From: Psoroptes ovis
Lineage: Eukaryota > Arthropoda > Arachnida > Sarcoptiformes > Psoroptidae
Direction: 5' to 3'
DNA length: 64,000 nt
NCBI GenBank assembly: GCA_002943765.1
Contig: PQWQ01000001.1
Coordinates: forward strand, 1,674,001 to 1,738,000
Below, one piece after another: positions 23,999 through 34,015 of this stretch. Below the pieces are notes generated by a model. That model saw only the letters and a program-made list of their open reading frames with translations. It did not search any database and was not told where the DNA came from. The position numbers and the translations under genes are program-made. Numbering within the stretch: the stretch's first letter is position 1; each line of letters begins with the position of its first letter.

Positions 23999-25291
23999 AT
24001 GAATGATTATCAATTAATTGTACGTGCATTGAAAAATGCTAAAAATAACACGGAAAAAATTGCAACATTTTTACTGTTCGGTAAACGATTATCGCATTTG
24101 AATTTTAATGATGAAGAAAAAGACGCAATATTTGCATTGATAGATCAGCAATTTTTAATTGAATCATTGCGAAAATATCTTGATCATAATGATGAATATG
24201 AATTTGCCATTTATATTGTTGCATATTTTATCGATCAATTTGTCAAGAAACAAAATTCAAGCGATAATTTCAAGGATTTATTGAAAATTTTTGCAGAAAT
24301 ATTGATACAAATTAAATCTTCTAATAATGAACAACAGCACCAGCAAACAGTGCAAACAACCATTGTTGATTGCTTTGATCATATCATTTCTTCCAATTCA
24401 ATACCATTGAATAATGATGATAATGAATTTTTGTTTGAATTATTATTCAAAAAATTATTCATCGAGTCTAAATATTCTAGCAGTGATATTAATAATGTAA
24501 TTGCTAATTTAGTTCTTCATTCCACAAATGCAGATAAATTTATTGAACAAATATCTCAATATTTTATCGATGATAAATCAATGAAAAAGTTTGATGTTGG
24601 CAAATTACTTACTAACATCATAATCAGATCGGAACATCAACGAATCATCGGCAAAAAATTTATAAAAATTATTCGTGATGAAATATTCTCAATATTACAA
24701 AATCGTTTAACAGAGAAATTGAGAAATATTATTATTGAACTTTGTGCCGAATTGACCATGAAATTCGAGAGTTTAGATTGGATCAAAATTTCCGAATGGA
24801 ATGAAAATAATTCAAAATATTTCATGTTTCTATTAAGATTAATTGCAATAGAAATAGAAATAATATTGATGAATGTTGAAAAAATCGATGAATATACACC
24901 AGAACATTATACTAAATGTGTTTTAATACTTGAATATATACTGTTCACATTAGTCAAAAATGTCGATATTGATGAAGTCCCATTTGATGATCAATTGAAA
25001 ATGAACCCGAGCGAAATCATCAAATCAATTGATACGATTCAAGGAATTGTTAATAAAATTATCTATTTCTTATTACATGTATTTACTGAACATATTGAAA
25101 ATGAATCAACGAAACAAATGACAATCACATCACTTAGATTCCTTTGTGTTTATGTCAAAGAAGAAAATGAATTATTTCAAAATGAGATCAATCAATTAAA
25201 ACCATATGTAATCGAATTTATTAATTCAAAACAAAATGATCATGAAGTTATAAAATTACATAATTTTATAAAGAATATATTTGAAATTTAA
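23999..25291 (+). CDS. NCDN: Neurochondrin-like protein
   Basis: Cytosolic armadillo-like helical protein; in vertebrates it affects neurite growth and CaMKII and GPCR signalling. It is a single exon of 430 residues. The N-terminus IVRALKNAKNNTEKIATFLL followed by FGKRL, then DEEKDAIFALI, matches the opening repeat of the neurochondrin family. The rest is a regular series of amphipathic helices with no transmembrane segment. It is shorter than the vertebrate protein (about 730 residues), and sequence similarity beyond the first 60 residues is weak by eye. The ATG at 23999 is the first in frame. The TAA stop at 25289-25291 overlaps the stop of ZCCHC9 on the other strand. Confidence 0.7.
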   Translation: MNDYQLIVRALKNAKNNTEKIATFLLFGKRLSHLNFNDEEKDAIFALIDQQFLIESLRKYLDHNDEYEFAIYIVAYFIDQFVKKQNSSDNFKDLLKIFAEILIQIKSSNNEQQHQQTVQTTIVDCFDHIISSNSIPLNNDDNEFLFELLFKKLFIESKYSSSDINNVIANLVLHSTNADKFIEQISQYFIDDKSMKKFDVGKLLTNIIIRSEHQRIIGKKFIKIIRDEIFSILQNRLTEKLRNIIIELCAELTMKFESLDWIKISEWNENNSKYFMFLLRLIAIEIEIILMNVEKIDEYTPEHYTKCVLILEYILFTLVKNVDIDEVPFDDQLKMNPSEIIKSIDTIQGIVNKIIYFLLHVFTEHIENESTKQMTITSLRFLCVYVKEENELFQNEINQLKPYVIEFINSKQNDHEVIKLHNFIKNIFEI

Positions 25292-26079
25292 AATTTTACA
25301 ATTTTCTTTTTTACGTCTGAATTTTGATTTGGATTCTGTAATGAATATTCATCAATATCTACGCCACCATCAAGATTATCCACTGTTGTCAACAATAATT
25401 CTGATTCTTTTTCTTCGGTTTTCTGTTTTGGACATTCTTTTATCGTATGATTGATTGATCCACAACCACGACATTTACCACCGTGTGGAAATGCACCATT
25501 TTTGTTCATTGAACAATTTCTTGTTAGATGACCATTTTGTTTACATATGAAACAAGTTGCATACGGTAAATTTAATTCACTACCATCATTAGATGACATT
25601 TGTTTTTTCTTTTTAAGATACTTAGAGCATTCATGAAGTCGATGTTCCAGTGAGCCACAAAAATAACAAATATTAGCCGGCGGATCATTAGAATCTAATG
25701 TTGTACATTCTGATACCAAATGACCAGGTTTCCTGCATTTGAAACATACACGTTTATTATCATTACGAAAACGATTTTCTTCGAAACGACGTTTCTTACG
25801 AATTATTTGTTTGATTTCTTCTGGATCAACATTTTTTTGTTGCAATTTTTTGCGTAATTTATAAATTTTTGTTTCAACATTTCGAGGCAAAATAATTAAA
25901 CCTTTTTCTTTACGTTTTTTGGCGTATTTCATATAAACTTTTTCTTTTTTATTATTATCATTTGATCTGAATGATTTTTTGACCTTTTTAATTTTGACAT
26001 TTTCTTCATCAACGATCATTGGTGTGCAATGAAATGTAGTTGAAGATTTAATAATCTTTTTAAGCTTTTTCTTGAGCAT
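25288..26079 (-). CDS. ZCCHC9: Zinc-knuckle protein ZCCHC9
   Basis: Nucleolar RNA-binding protein implicated in rRNA or ribosome biogenesis. It is a single exon of 263 residues. A lysine-rich N-terminal third precedes four CCHC zinc knuckles: CFKCRKPGHLVSEC, CYFCGSLEHRLHEC, CFICKQNGHLTRNC and CRGCGSINHTIKEC. The number, spacing and intervening PHGG motif match ZCCHC9. The C-terminal 30 residues are acidic and variable. The stop codon shares a TTAA tetranucleotide with the neurochondrin stop. The start faces DHX34 across 163 bp. Confidence 0.93.
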   Translation of the reverse strand: MLKKKLKKIIKSSTTFHCTPMIVDEENVKIKKVKKSFRSNDNNKKEKVYMKYAKKRKEKGLIILPRNVETKIYKLRKKLQQKNVDPEEIKQIIRKKRRFEENRFRNDNKRVCFKCRKPGHLVSECTTLDSNDPPANICYFCGSLEHRLHECSKYLKKKKQMSSNDGSELNLPYATCFICKQNGHLTRNCSMNKNGAFPHGGKCRGCGSINHTIKECPKQKTEEKESELLLTTVDNLDGGVDIDEYSLQNPNQNSDVKKKIVKF

Positions 26080-26242
26080 ATTTTATTGATTTTTGATTAA
26101 AACATTTTATAATTGATCAATGAAAAATAAATTCAATACAAAAAAAAACCAAAACAAACAAGCATGCTTTAATTTGCACACATAAATATCGTGTTCAAAA
26201 AAATGTAAACAAATCGAGTTTTCGATCAACATTTAATGAAAA
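26080..26242. promoter_or_regulatory. Bidirectional promoter of ZCCHC9 and DHX34
   Basis: 163 bp lie between two divergent start codons. Both genes serve RNA metabolism. No TATA box is evident. Its promoter function is inferred from spacing. Confidence 0.4.
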
Positions 26243-29200
26243 ATGTCATTTCAAATTTTTCGTAATGAAAAACATAATTTAAATCAATTATTTTTCAATC
26301 ACGAATATTGTAATTTTTCATCACTACAAATCAATGAATTTTGGACATTTTTTGAAAAATTTTCCAATAGAACTAAAACACAAAAATCTACTATTAATTA
26401 TGAACAGTTGATTGTAAAGTTATCAGATAAAATTCCTATCGAATGGATAAATATTGATGATTTATTTGACAAATCACTTCATAAACTCACTCTCAATGAT
26501 TTAAAGGAATTTCGAAATATATTATTGATTTTTGTTGATTTTATTGAAAAAAGAAAAGAGAAAAAATTGGCCAAATTAAAGGAATTTCAACAAAATTTAC
26601 CTATTCATGAATATAAGGAAATCATATTGGAAAAAATTAGAACTAATTCTGTTGTATTGATTGCCGGTGATACTGGTTGTGGAAAATCTACTCAGGTATA
26701 ATTTGCTAATTATTCTAATGATTATTATTTACAATATATTTAAATTTATATTAAGGTGCCACAATATCTTCTACATAATGGATATCAAAGGATTTGTTGT
26801 ACACAGCCTAGAAGAATTGCATGCATTGCACTTTGTAATCGTCTTAAAATCGAAACTGCCGATCGATTTGGTATGGAAATCGGCTTTCAAATCCGTTTCG
26901 AAAAAAAGCGAACTAAACACACTAAAATCATTTTCATGACCGAAGGTTTACTTTTGCGGCAAATGATCGAAGATCCATTACTGTCCGATTATGATGTTAT
27001 CATATTAGATGAAATACATGAACGACATTTGTCTAGTGATTTCCTAATGGGAGCGATCAAATGTCTTTTATATAAACGAAAAGACAATCTTAAAGTTATT
27101 CTAATGTCAGCCACTGTAAATTGTGATTTATTTTCCGGATATTTTGGTAACTGTCTTGTTATACAAGTTCCTGGCCGTCTTTATCCGATTAAGACCGAAT
27201 ATTTTCCGCCTGATAAAGTTAACATTTTCAAAGCTCAAAGTAAAATTGATCCTGAACCATATTTGAAAATACTTCAACTTATCGATCTGAAATTTCCATC
27301 TACAGGTATGAATAGGTAGGAATTTTTTAAAGCTAACTGTTCCATTCATTTATTTCAAGAACGTGGCGATGTTTTGATATTTTTGAGTGGTTTTGCTGAA
27401 ATTGAATTTGTTGGCGAAAAACTAAAAGAATATGGTGAACAAAATCAACGATGGATAATACTCTATTTGCATAGTGCATTATCATTAGATGAACAAGATA
27501 AAGTGTTTGATATTACACCGGATGGCGTGCGTAAATGTATTCTATCTACAAATATAGCTGAGACATCGATAACGATTGATGGTATTCGTTTTGTAATTGA
27601 TTCAGGCAAAATGAAAGAAATGTATTATGAACCAGCCATTCGTATGCATCGATTACAAGAAATATGGGTAAGCAAAGCATCAGCTGAACAGAGAAAAGGA
27701 CGTGCTGGCCGTACTGGACCAGGAATATGTTATCGACTATACTCTCAAAATGATTTCGATAATTTTGATGATTTTTCTAAGCCAGAAATTCAGCGTGTAT
27801 CACTTGAATCGCTGATTTTGAATATGATTACAATGGGTTTGAAGGATGTACGAAAATTCCCATTCATACAGCCACCAAGCGAAACGATAATTGAAAATAC
27901 ATTGAAATATTTGATTAATTATGGAACTTTAGATTCGAATGAAAATGTCACCGACTTGGGCAAGATTTTATCAAAATTACCTGTCGATATTCCAATCGGT
28001 AAATTGTTAGTACTCGCCATTTGTGTTGGTCATCATCACTTTGTACTATCAATGGCAGCATGTTTAAGTGTTCAATCAATGACTACGATTCGTTCAAGAA
28101 ACGATAGAGAAATGCGTGAACAGCGTAAATCATTCATATCAAAAGACGGTGATCCATTCAGTATTTTAAATTTTTATAAACATTGGCTTTTGATGAAATC
28201 AGCGAAACAAAATACACGTAAATGGTGTCAAGAATTAGGTTTAGAAGAACAACGTTTTCATGAAATAACAAAATTAAGAAAACAATTTGAAGATATTCTA
28301 ATCGATAGTGGATTAATAGATAGTAAAAATAATGAAAAAAATGATGATGGAGATTTTCTGACCCGCTCAGAACGAATAGCAAGAAATGGTGAACGAAAAT
28401 TGTTGAGAAAAATGAAAATTGAAATGGAACAAAATAATCAGAATAAGAAACGTAAACTTTTACGCATGGATAACAATAATGATGATGATGATAATCATCG
28501 AAAAATAAATGAGAATGATTTGAAAGAATTGGAATTTAATTTATTATTTCAATCACATTATTTTAAGGTTTAAATTTTTTCCATTCAAATTGAATAACAA
28601 TTTATTGAATTATAATCTTATTTTCAGGATAATGAAAAGAAACATTCAATACGAGAAGATGAATATGATCTGATCAAAGCCATAATCATATCGAGTTTTT
28701 ATCCACAAATGTCAATAGCCGATGTTGATAATTCTTATCAATTTGGCTCGGATCAAATGTTTCATACTAAAGTAAGAAATATTATTCAATTATGTTTGAT
28801 TTTTTTTCCAAAATTAACTTATTCAATGTGTTAGGAAAAACCATTCGTGGTCCTACATCCATCTAGTATTTATTATATTGAACCTGAGCTGTTAAAATCA
28901 TCATCATCGATTGAATCAAGTGAAAAAGGAAATTTATGTAAAGATCATTATTTATTAGGTTATTTATCATTGATTGAAACGAATAAAAGTTACATCTATA
29001 ATTGTTATCGTTTATCGGCAATACATGTGTTAACATTATGTTCGCAACAAATCGACACTGATGATAATTGTAGTAGAATGGTATTTGATGATTGGATTGA
29101 AATTAATTTCAAGTATTATCAAGAAGGACAAGATATGCTAATTAGTGCTTATAAAATACGACAAAAATTTGAGCAATTACTTTCAATCATTTGTAATGGT

Positions 29201-29954
29201 AATTAATAAATATATTTCATTTGGTTCATTTTTCTTTCATATGGAATTGTGTTTAATCGATTTAGAATCAAATTCAAATGAAACAAATGATCATGATCAA
29301 ATGAAGAAAAATTTAAACGAAGAAATCAAATCATTTATGAAATATCGTTGTAAATATTCATTAAAACGTTTATTATCTGCTGATTTAAAAATCATTTATA
29401 CAAATCACCAAATTTCCCTTGATGAATTAATTAAAATGAATGATGGAAATAAAATTCAAAAATTTCTTATAAGAAAACATGAAAAATTGATGAAAAAATC
29501 GAAAATTATTGTAAATGGCAATACCAGAAACAACAAGGGTGGCTTTCAACATTTATTCATCAATTTTAATTGGTAAGTTTGATTATGCTAGATTTGAACC
29601 AAAGACTTGAATTCCGAATCATTTTCAAGCCTAAAACGAACCGATGATGATGAATTGCCTATCAATGATAATCGTCGTTGGTTTCAATGTAAAGAATGTC
29701 AACAAAAAATGCATGTAACACCGATCGAACAAGCAAGACATGAAGATTATTGTTCGGGTAAACAACAAAATAATGAAGATGATGACAATAACAAATCAAA
29801 AACAATGATGAACATTGAAACGACAAGTAATACTAAAAGTACAAAACATTATTATTATTGTAATGATTGTAGGAAGGAAATTTGGCTTTCAAACATTGAC
29901 ATACTTAGACATAGGCAACAACATTCATCGAATAATGATGATGATCAAATCTGA
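26243..29954 (+). CDS. DHX34: DEAH-box RNA helicase DHX34
   Basis: ATP-dependent helicase that in other animals promotes UPF1 phosphorylation in nonsense-mediated decay. Seven exons (26243-26695, 26756-27305, 27360-28567, 28628-28771, 28835-29198, 29266-29572, 29630-29954) give 1116 residues, close to the vertebrate length. Helicase motifs are GDTGCGKSTQ (about 142-151), DEIHERH (236-242), SAT, STNIAETSITIDG and QRKGRAGRTGPG. Winged-helix/ratchet and OB-like regions follow, including FPFIQPPS, LPVDIPIGKLL, DQMFHTK and VVLHPSS. The ending with a CxxC zinc-type motif points to DHX34 rather than other DEAH helicases. The last exon carries two such motifs with identical spacing (CX2CX13HX3C and CX2CX13HX3H). 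The final acceptor was chosen because the nearer AGs would create an immediate stop or a wrong phase. Confidence 0.94.
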
Positions 29955-31969
29955 ATGGATGATTCATTGTTCCAAGTTGAAAATTAAAATTTCATTTTTA
30001 ACACACGAACAATTTTTCTTCGCATTAATATTGTTATTTGTGTGTGTTACCAGATACGAGATTTAAACACGATCGACACGTGTTTCATCAAACAAAAAGT
30101 CACATCTGTCAAATTTTTTTTTGTTTTGTTTTGTTCGTTCACAAATAATCAAAATTAAAATCCCGAAATCCAATGAATGAACATTTCAAATGTATGAATG
30201 AAAATGTTAACTGATAATAAACATGGTAGTGGTTTCATGATTGAATCTCGGGTTACCCATATCGGGTTTTGAATATATTTCGAACATTATTTCCCTGTGT
30301 TTCAATGTGAAAACATAGTATACTATGTTTTCCATGTTTAAGAAAAAAATATCCAGTATTGCTCTTCAGTTTGATCAATTTTTTGGACCGAATTCGGACT
30401 TTGACACATTCTCAATCCAATAATGCAAATGAAAATGAATTAATTTAATAAAGAAAATCATAATTTGCGCACCATAATATTCAATTCTTGATGATATTTT
30501 AAAAAATAATAAAAATGATGATAATACTTATTTATTCATTTATTTGCCGCTATTCAATTGTAGAAATCGGTACCAAATATACAAAATACGACCGTAGTCA
30601 ATTATCATTGAATTTGTTATTATTGCTATTTCCGAAAATAATTTCATTACATTATTTCTACATTTTTTCCCAATTTAAAATGTGATTACAATTGTAATAA
30701 TAACCGGCACCATTATTACCATTTTCACTGCCATTCGCCATTATTATTACACCATTTGCCATTGACTGAACATCGTACGAAGAGAACCTCGTATCGTGTA
30801 CCGAGGGTTTTCCAATGTTCTGCGGCTTTTTTTTCGTTTTTATTTCATTTTCTCCTCAATTTTCGACATGCGAAAAATTTGTATGGACCAATGAACATTA
30901 CCGATAATCATAATAATAAAAATGGAAATAATCGAATGATGCTGATGATGATCAATTGGATTAAATGAAAATATATTTTGTATGTGTGGTATACACATAC
31001 GAGCGTGACAAATCTCGTTACAACAACAACAACTGAAACAACTGCAACAGTAACAAAAAACACCCCAGAGATTTGATTTGAACAAAATGTTTGTTGGTGT
31101 GATCGTGTACGCGAGTGATTTGAGCTGAAATTTGAATCAGGAATTGGTTATCATGAATGTAACGATGTATGAACAATGTTCAATTCTTTTAACTGTTCAT
31201 CACACTATTTCTTTCGTTGAACAACGATTTTTACAACTTTACTCATTTATCGATTTTAGAATTTGGTCGATTTTCATTTCAATTTCATTTGGTTCCGAAA
31301 ATCCATCTATTCATTCATTCGTTCATTCATTCATCTGACTGAAGCCATCATCAAATGTACCATCATCATTGGTCCAATTAATGATGATGCTTGGTCTATA
31401 TAGATTATATTCTTAGTTCTGATTTGTGGATCTTCGGTGCAATCTCTAGTAGAATATTGTATGTGTTTGTGTGTTCATGTTTCAAATCCAGTTTGATTCA
31501 ATATACATTCACATATATGTATTGAATAGGCGTAAACGAATTGAAAATTTTCTTTTTTCGTTCATTGAAATGGAAATTTTTCATTTTCATATTCATCATT
31601 TCCCTTTATTCGAATGGTTTAACCATTTTTTGATGATTTCGGTGGTTTTTGTAAATTAAATTGAAACACTTGAAATTTTCGTTTGTGTCATTATTCAGTT
31701 TTCATTATTCATGATTACATTATTATTCTGTTTTTTGGTACCGATGAACAATGAAAAAACAATGATCATCAGAAATTTAGATTACAATGTAGAATTGTAA
31801 AATTTGATACTTGAGTCTAAACTAATACATACTTTGACCATCTGGGCTAGTTTTGTTCCAAGAACCAACGATCAACATCGATGTTTGTTGTTTGTATTCA
31901 ACAACAGATTAGAATTCAGTGGTGATTTTCGATTGATTAGAATTTTATTGATCATCATCAATTCACCGT
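29955..31969. other. Gene-free region upstream of the Oli-like bHLH gene
   Basis: About 2 kb holding the DHX34 3' UTR and presumably regulatory DNA of the bHLH gene. It contains a perfect 24-bp palindrome at 30309-30332, the 10-bp palindrome CCGAATTCGG near 30387 and several ATG/CAT triplet runs. Small open frames (for example 31132-31338 and 31471-31659) show no family pattern. Confidence 0.5.
30309..30332. repeat. Perfect 24-bp palindrome
   Basis: GAAAACATAGTA is followed directly by its reverse complement with no spacer. The flanking bases do not extend the symmetry. It lies 355 bp after the DHX34 stop and 1.6 kb before the bHLH gene. Confidence 0.9.
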
Positions 31970-33049
31970 ATGAACGACGATTTCCACAAGATGGATCGAC
32001 AAAAAATTAATGAATTTTACATGAAAAATCAATTTGATCAATTAGAGATGGATAATAAAAATATAATTGTTCAAATGGAAAATAGTGGTGTTGGTGGTGG
32101 TGATTATTTTTCATCATCATCATCGATTATGATGATGACCAATAATAATCATACTATCGCCACAACAAAACATTCAGGTAATCGTCGCTTATCAGCAATG
32201 AATCGATCAAAACAACAACAGCAACAACAAATTTCGAATCGGCAACAAAATTTAAATCCATTACATCTTATCAATCATCATTCACAACAACAACATAATC
32301 TTGATAATTTAACAAATAAATTAAAAAATAAACAAGAAAATAATCAAAATTCTGATGATAACTCATTAAACATTGCCAATAATAATTGTAATGCAATCAT
32401 ATCGATTGAAAATTCTGGTTCACGTAAAAATCGTTTGAATAAATCGATAAATGTAAGTGATAATTATGTAAGTCATTGATCATTATCATTATTTTAATAT
32501 TGAAACGATTTAAATTGAATATAAAATTTCAATTTTCCGAAGCATGTTCGTTTGAATATCAATGCACGTGAACGAAGACGAATGCATGATTTGAATGATG
32601 CATTGGATGAACTACGTTCAGTCATCCCTTATGCACATTCACCATCGGTACGAAAATTGTCCAAAATCGCCACACTTTTATTGGCTAAAAATTTTATCCT
32701 AATGCAAGGTAATGCTATCGAAGAGCTGAGACGGCTTATTATCTACATGTATCAATCAGGTGTACCATTACCACCAAATTTACCATCATTATCAACTGTT
32801 AATACTACTGGTCAAACAATGAATTGTCAGCAAGTTGCTAATATAATTGAACAATATGGTTATGCACCGGAAGAAACAAATAATGTAAATAATCAATCAT
32901 CGTGTACATTGAAAGATGGTACAACTATTTATACATCACAATCATCAAACAACAAAAATTCAAACAATCGAAAAAATATTACAAAACATTTGGATGAAAA
33001 TAATAATCAAGATAATGATGATGATGACCATGATCATGGTGATCATTGA
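31970..33049 (+). CDS. bHLH transcription factor of the Oli / BHLHE22-BHLHE23 family
   Basis: Nuclear neural-type bHLH factor of 334 residues in two exons (31970-32467 and 32543-33049). The second exon opens with VRLNINARERRRMHDLNDAL, then LRSVIPYAHSPSVRKLSKIA and TLLLAKNFILM. This is the nearly invariant Olig/beta3 (BHLHE22/23) domain, and Drosophila Oli is the single arthropod member I know. E-box-contacting Glu and Arg are present. Exon 1 is Gln/Asn-rich low complexity and contains only the variable N-terminus. Two GTAAGT donors 15 bp apart (32453 and 32468) are both in frame. The C-terminus ends in a D/H-rich acidic run. More than 2 kb of gene-free DNA lies upstream. Confidence 0.92.
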
Positions 33050-34015
33050 TTAATTACCATCATTCAATTATAATCATTTAATTTATCAAAAAATTGATGA
33101 AAAACAATTTTGATAGACTTCATTTGGATCGAATCAATTAGATTTTGATTGAAATATGAATAAAATTAATTTGTCATATTTGTTCTCATTTAAAATGGGT
33201 GCACGTGCTTCAAAATTTTGAAATTTGATCAGATATTGATGAAGGATTGATGCCAATGATCCAGTATCATTTGGCACCTATAAATGAAATTTGAAATAGA
33301 TTTCTCCTCATTCCAGCGACAATAGTGCCATCTTTTGATTGAAAATATAACCAACATTTTTTTCGAGATAAAAAATTGACCAAAACACCCATTGTGACAG
33401 CAAGGCAAAATTTTTTTAGATCCATTGTTTTGAGTGTGCTGATAATACTCAGGTTATTACGCTACAGTCACAATTGGTATTTGTAGTGATAGTTCTAAAA
33501 TTGTGACTATAACTGTAAACAATTGAATTTCGCTGGCAGCGAAATCATTAGTGTAGCTGTATTGATGAATATATCGACATTGAGACTACAGCGTTTACGC
33601 TGTTTACGCATTGTTATGTTTATTTGATAATTTTATCAATTGAAGGGTTTATTTTTGTCTCTCACATCAATAAACAATTATATATGCGTTGCATATACAT
33701 TTATTTGTATATATGTGGCGTATACAACAATGATATAACAATTAAAAATATCTATATGAATATATGTGTCGATATTCATTTAAATAAATATCATCGAATA
33801 TAATCAATTGATTTATTGTATTTTATAAATTTAAAAAGTAAATAAACAAATAAATGAATTAAATTGTCAATTAACTTATGAATTATTGGTGTTTTGAATT
33901 ATTTTAATGGAATTCTGGTGATAATATTTGAAACACCAAATAAGAAACGATGGTCTGATAATTTTACCGGCATATTACGTAATATATTCAATTATTGAAT
34001 TCGATTATATAAATC
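33050..34015. other. Intergenic with a hairpin cluster
   Basis: 966 bp between the Oli-like gene and the ankyrin-PARP gene. The part from about 33300 to 33620 is less AT-rich than its surroundings and contains three separate inverted repeats (see the 33466-33603 entry). The rest is AT-rich with TATA-type runs near 33690-33790. Confidence 0.5.
33466..33603. other. Cluster of three hairpins in non-coding DNA
   Basis: Three inverted repeats occur within 140 bp. A 10-bp pair AGTCACAATT / AATTGTGACT is at 33466-33475 and 33499-33508. ATTTCGCT-ggc-AGCGAAAT is at 33527-33545. ACAGCG-ttta-CGCTGT is at 33588-33603. No open frame covers them. They could be a structured RNA, a decayed small transposon or a regulatory element; sequence alone does not decide. 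Confidence 0.5.

Noticed and set aside
31132..31659. Short open frames before the Oli-like gene
   Set aside because: No family resemblance; composition matches the surrounding AT-rich DNA.
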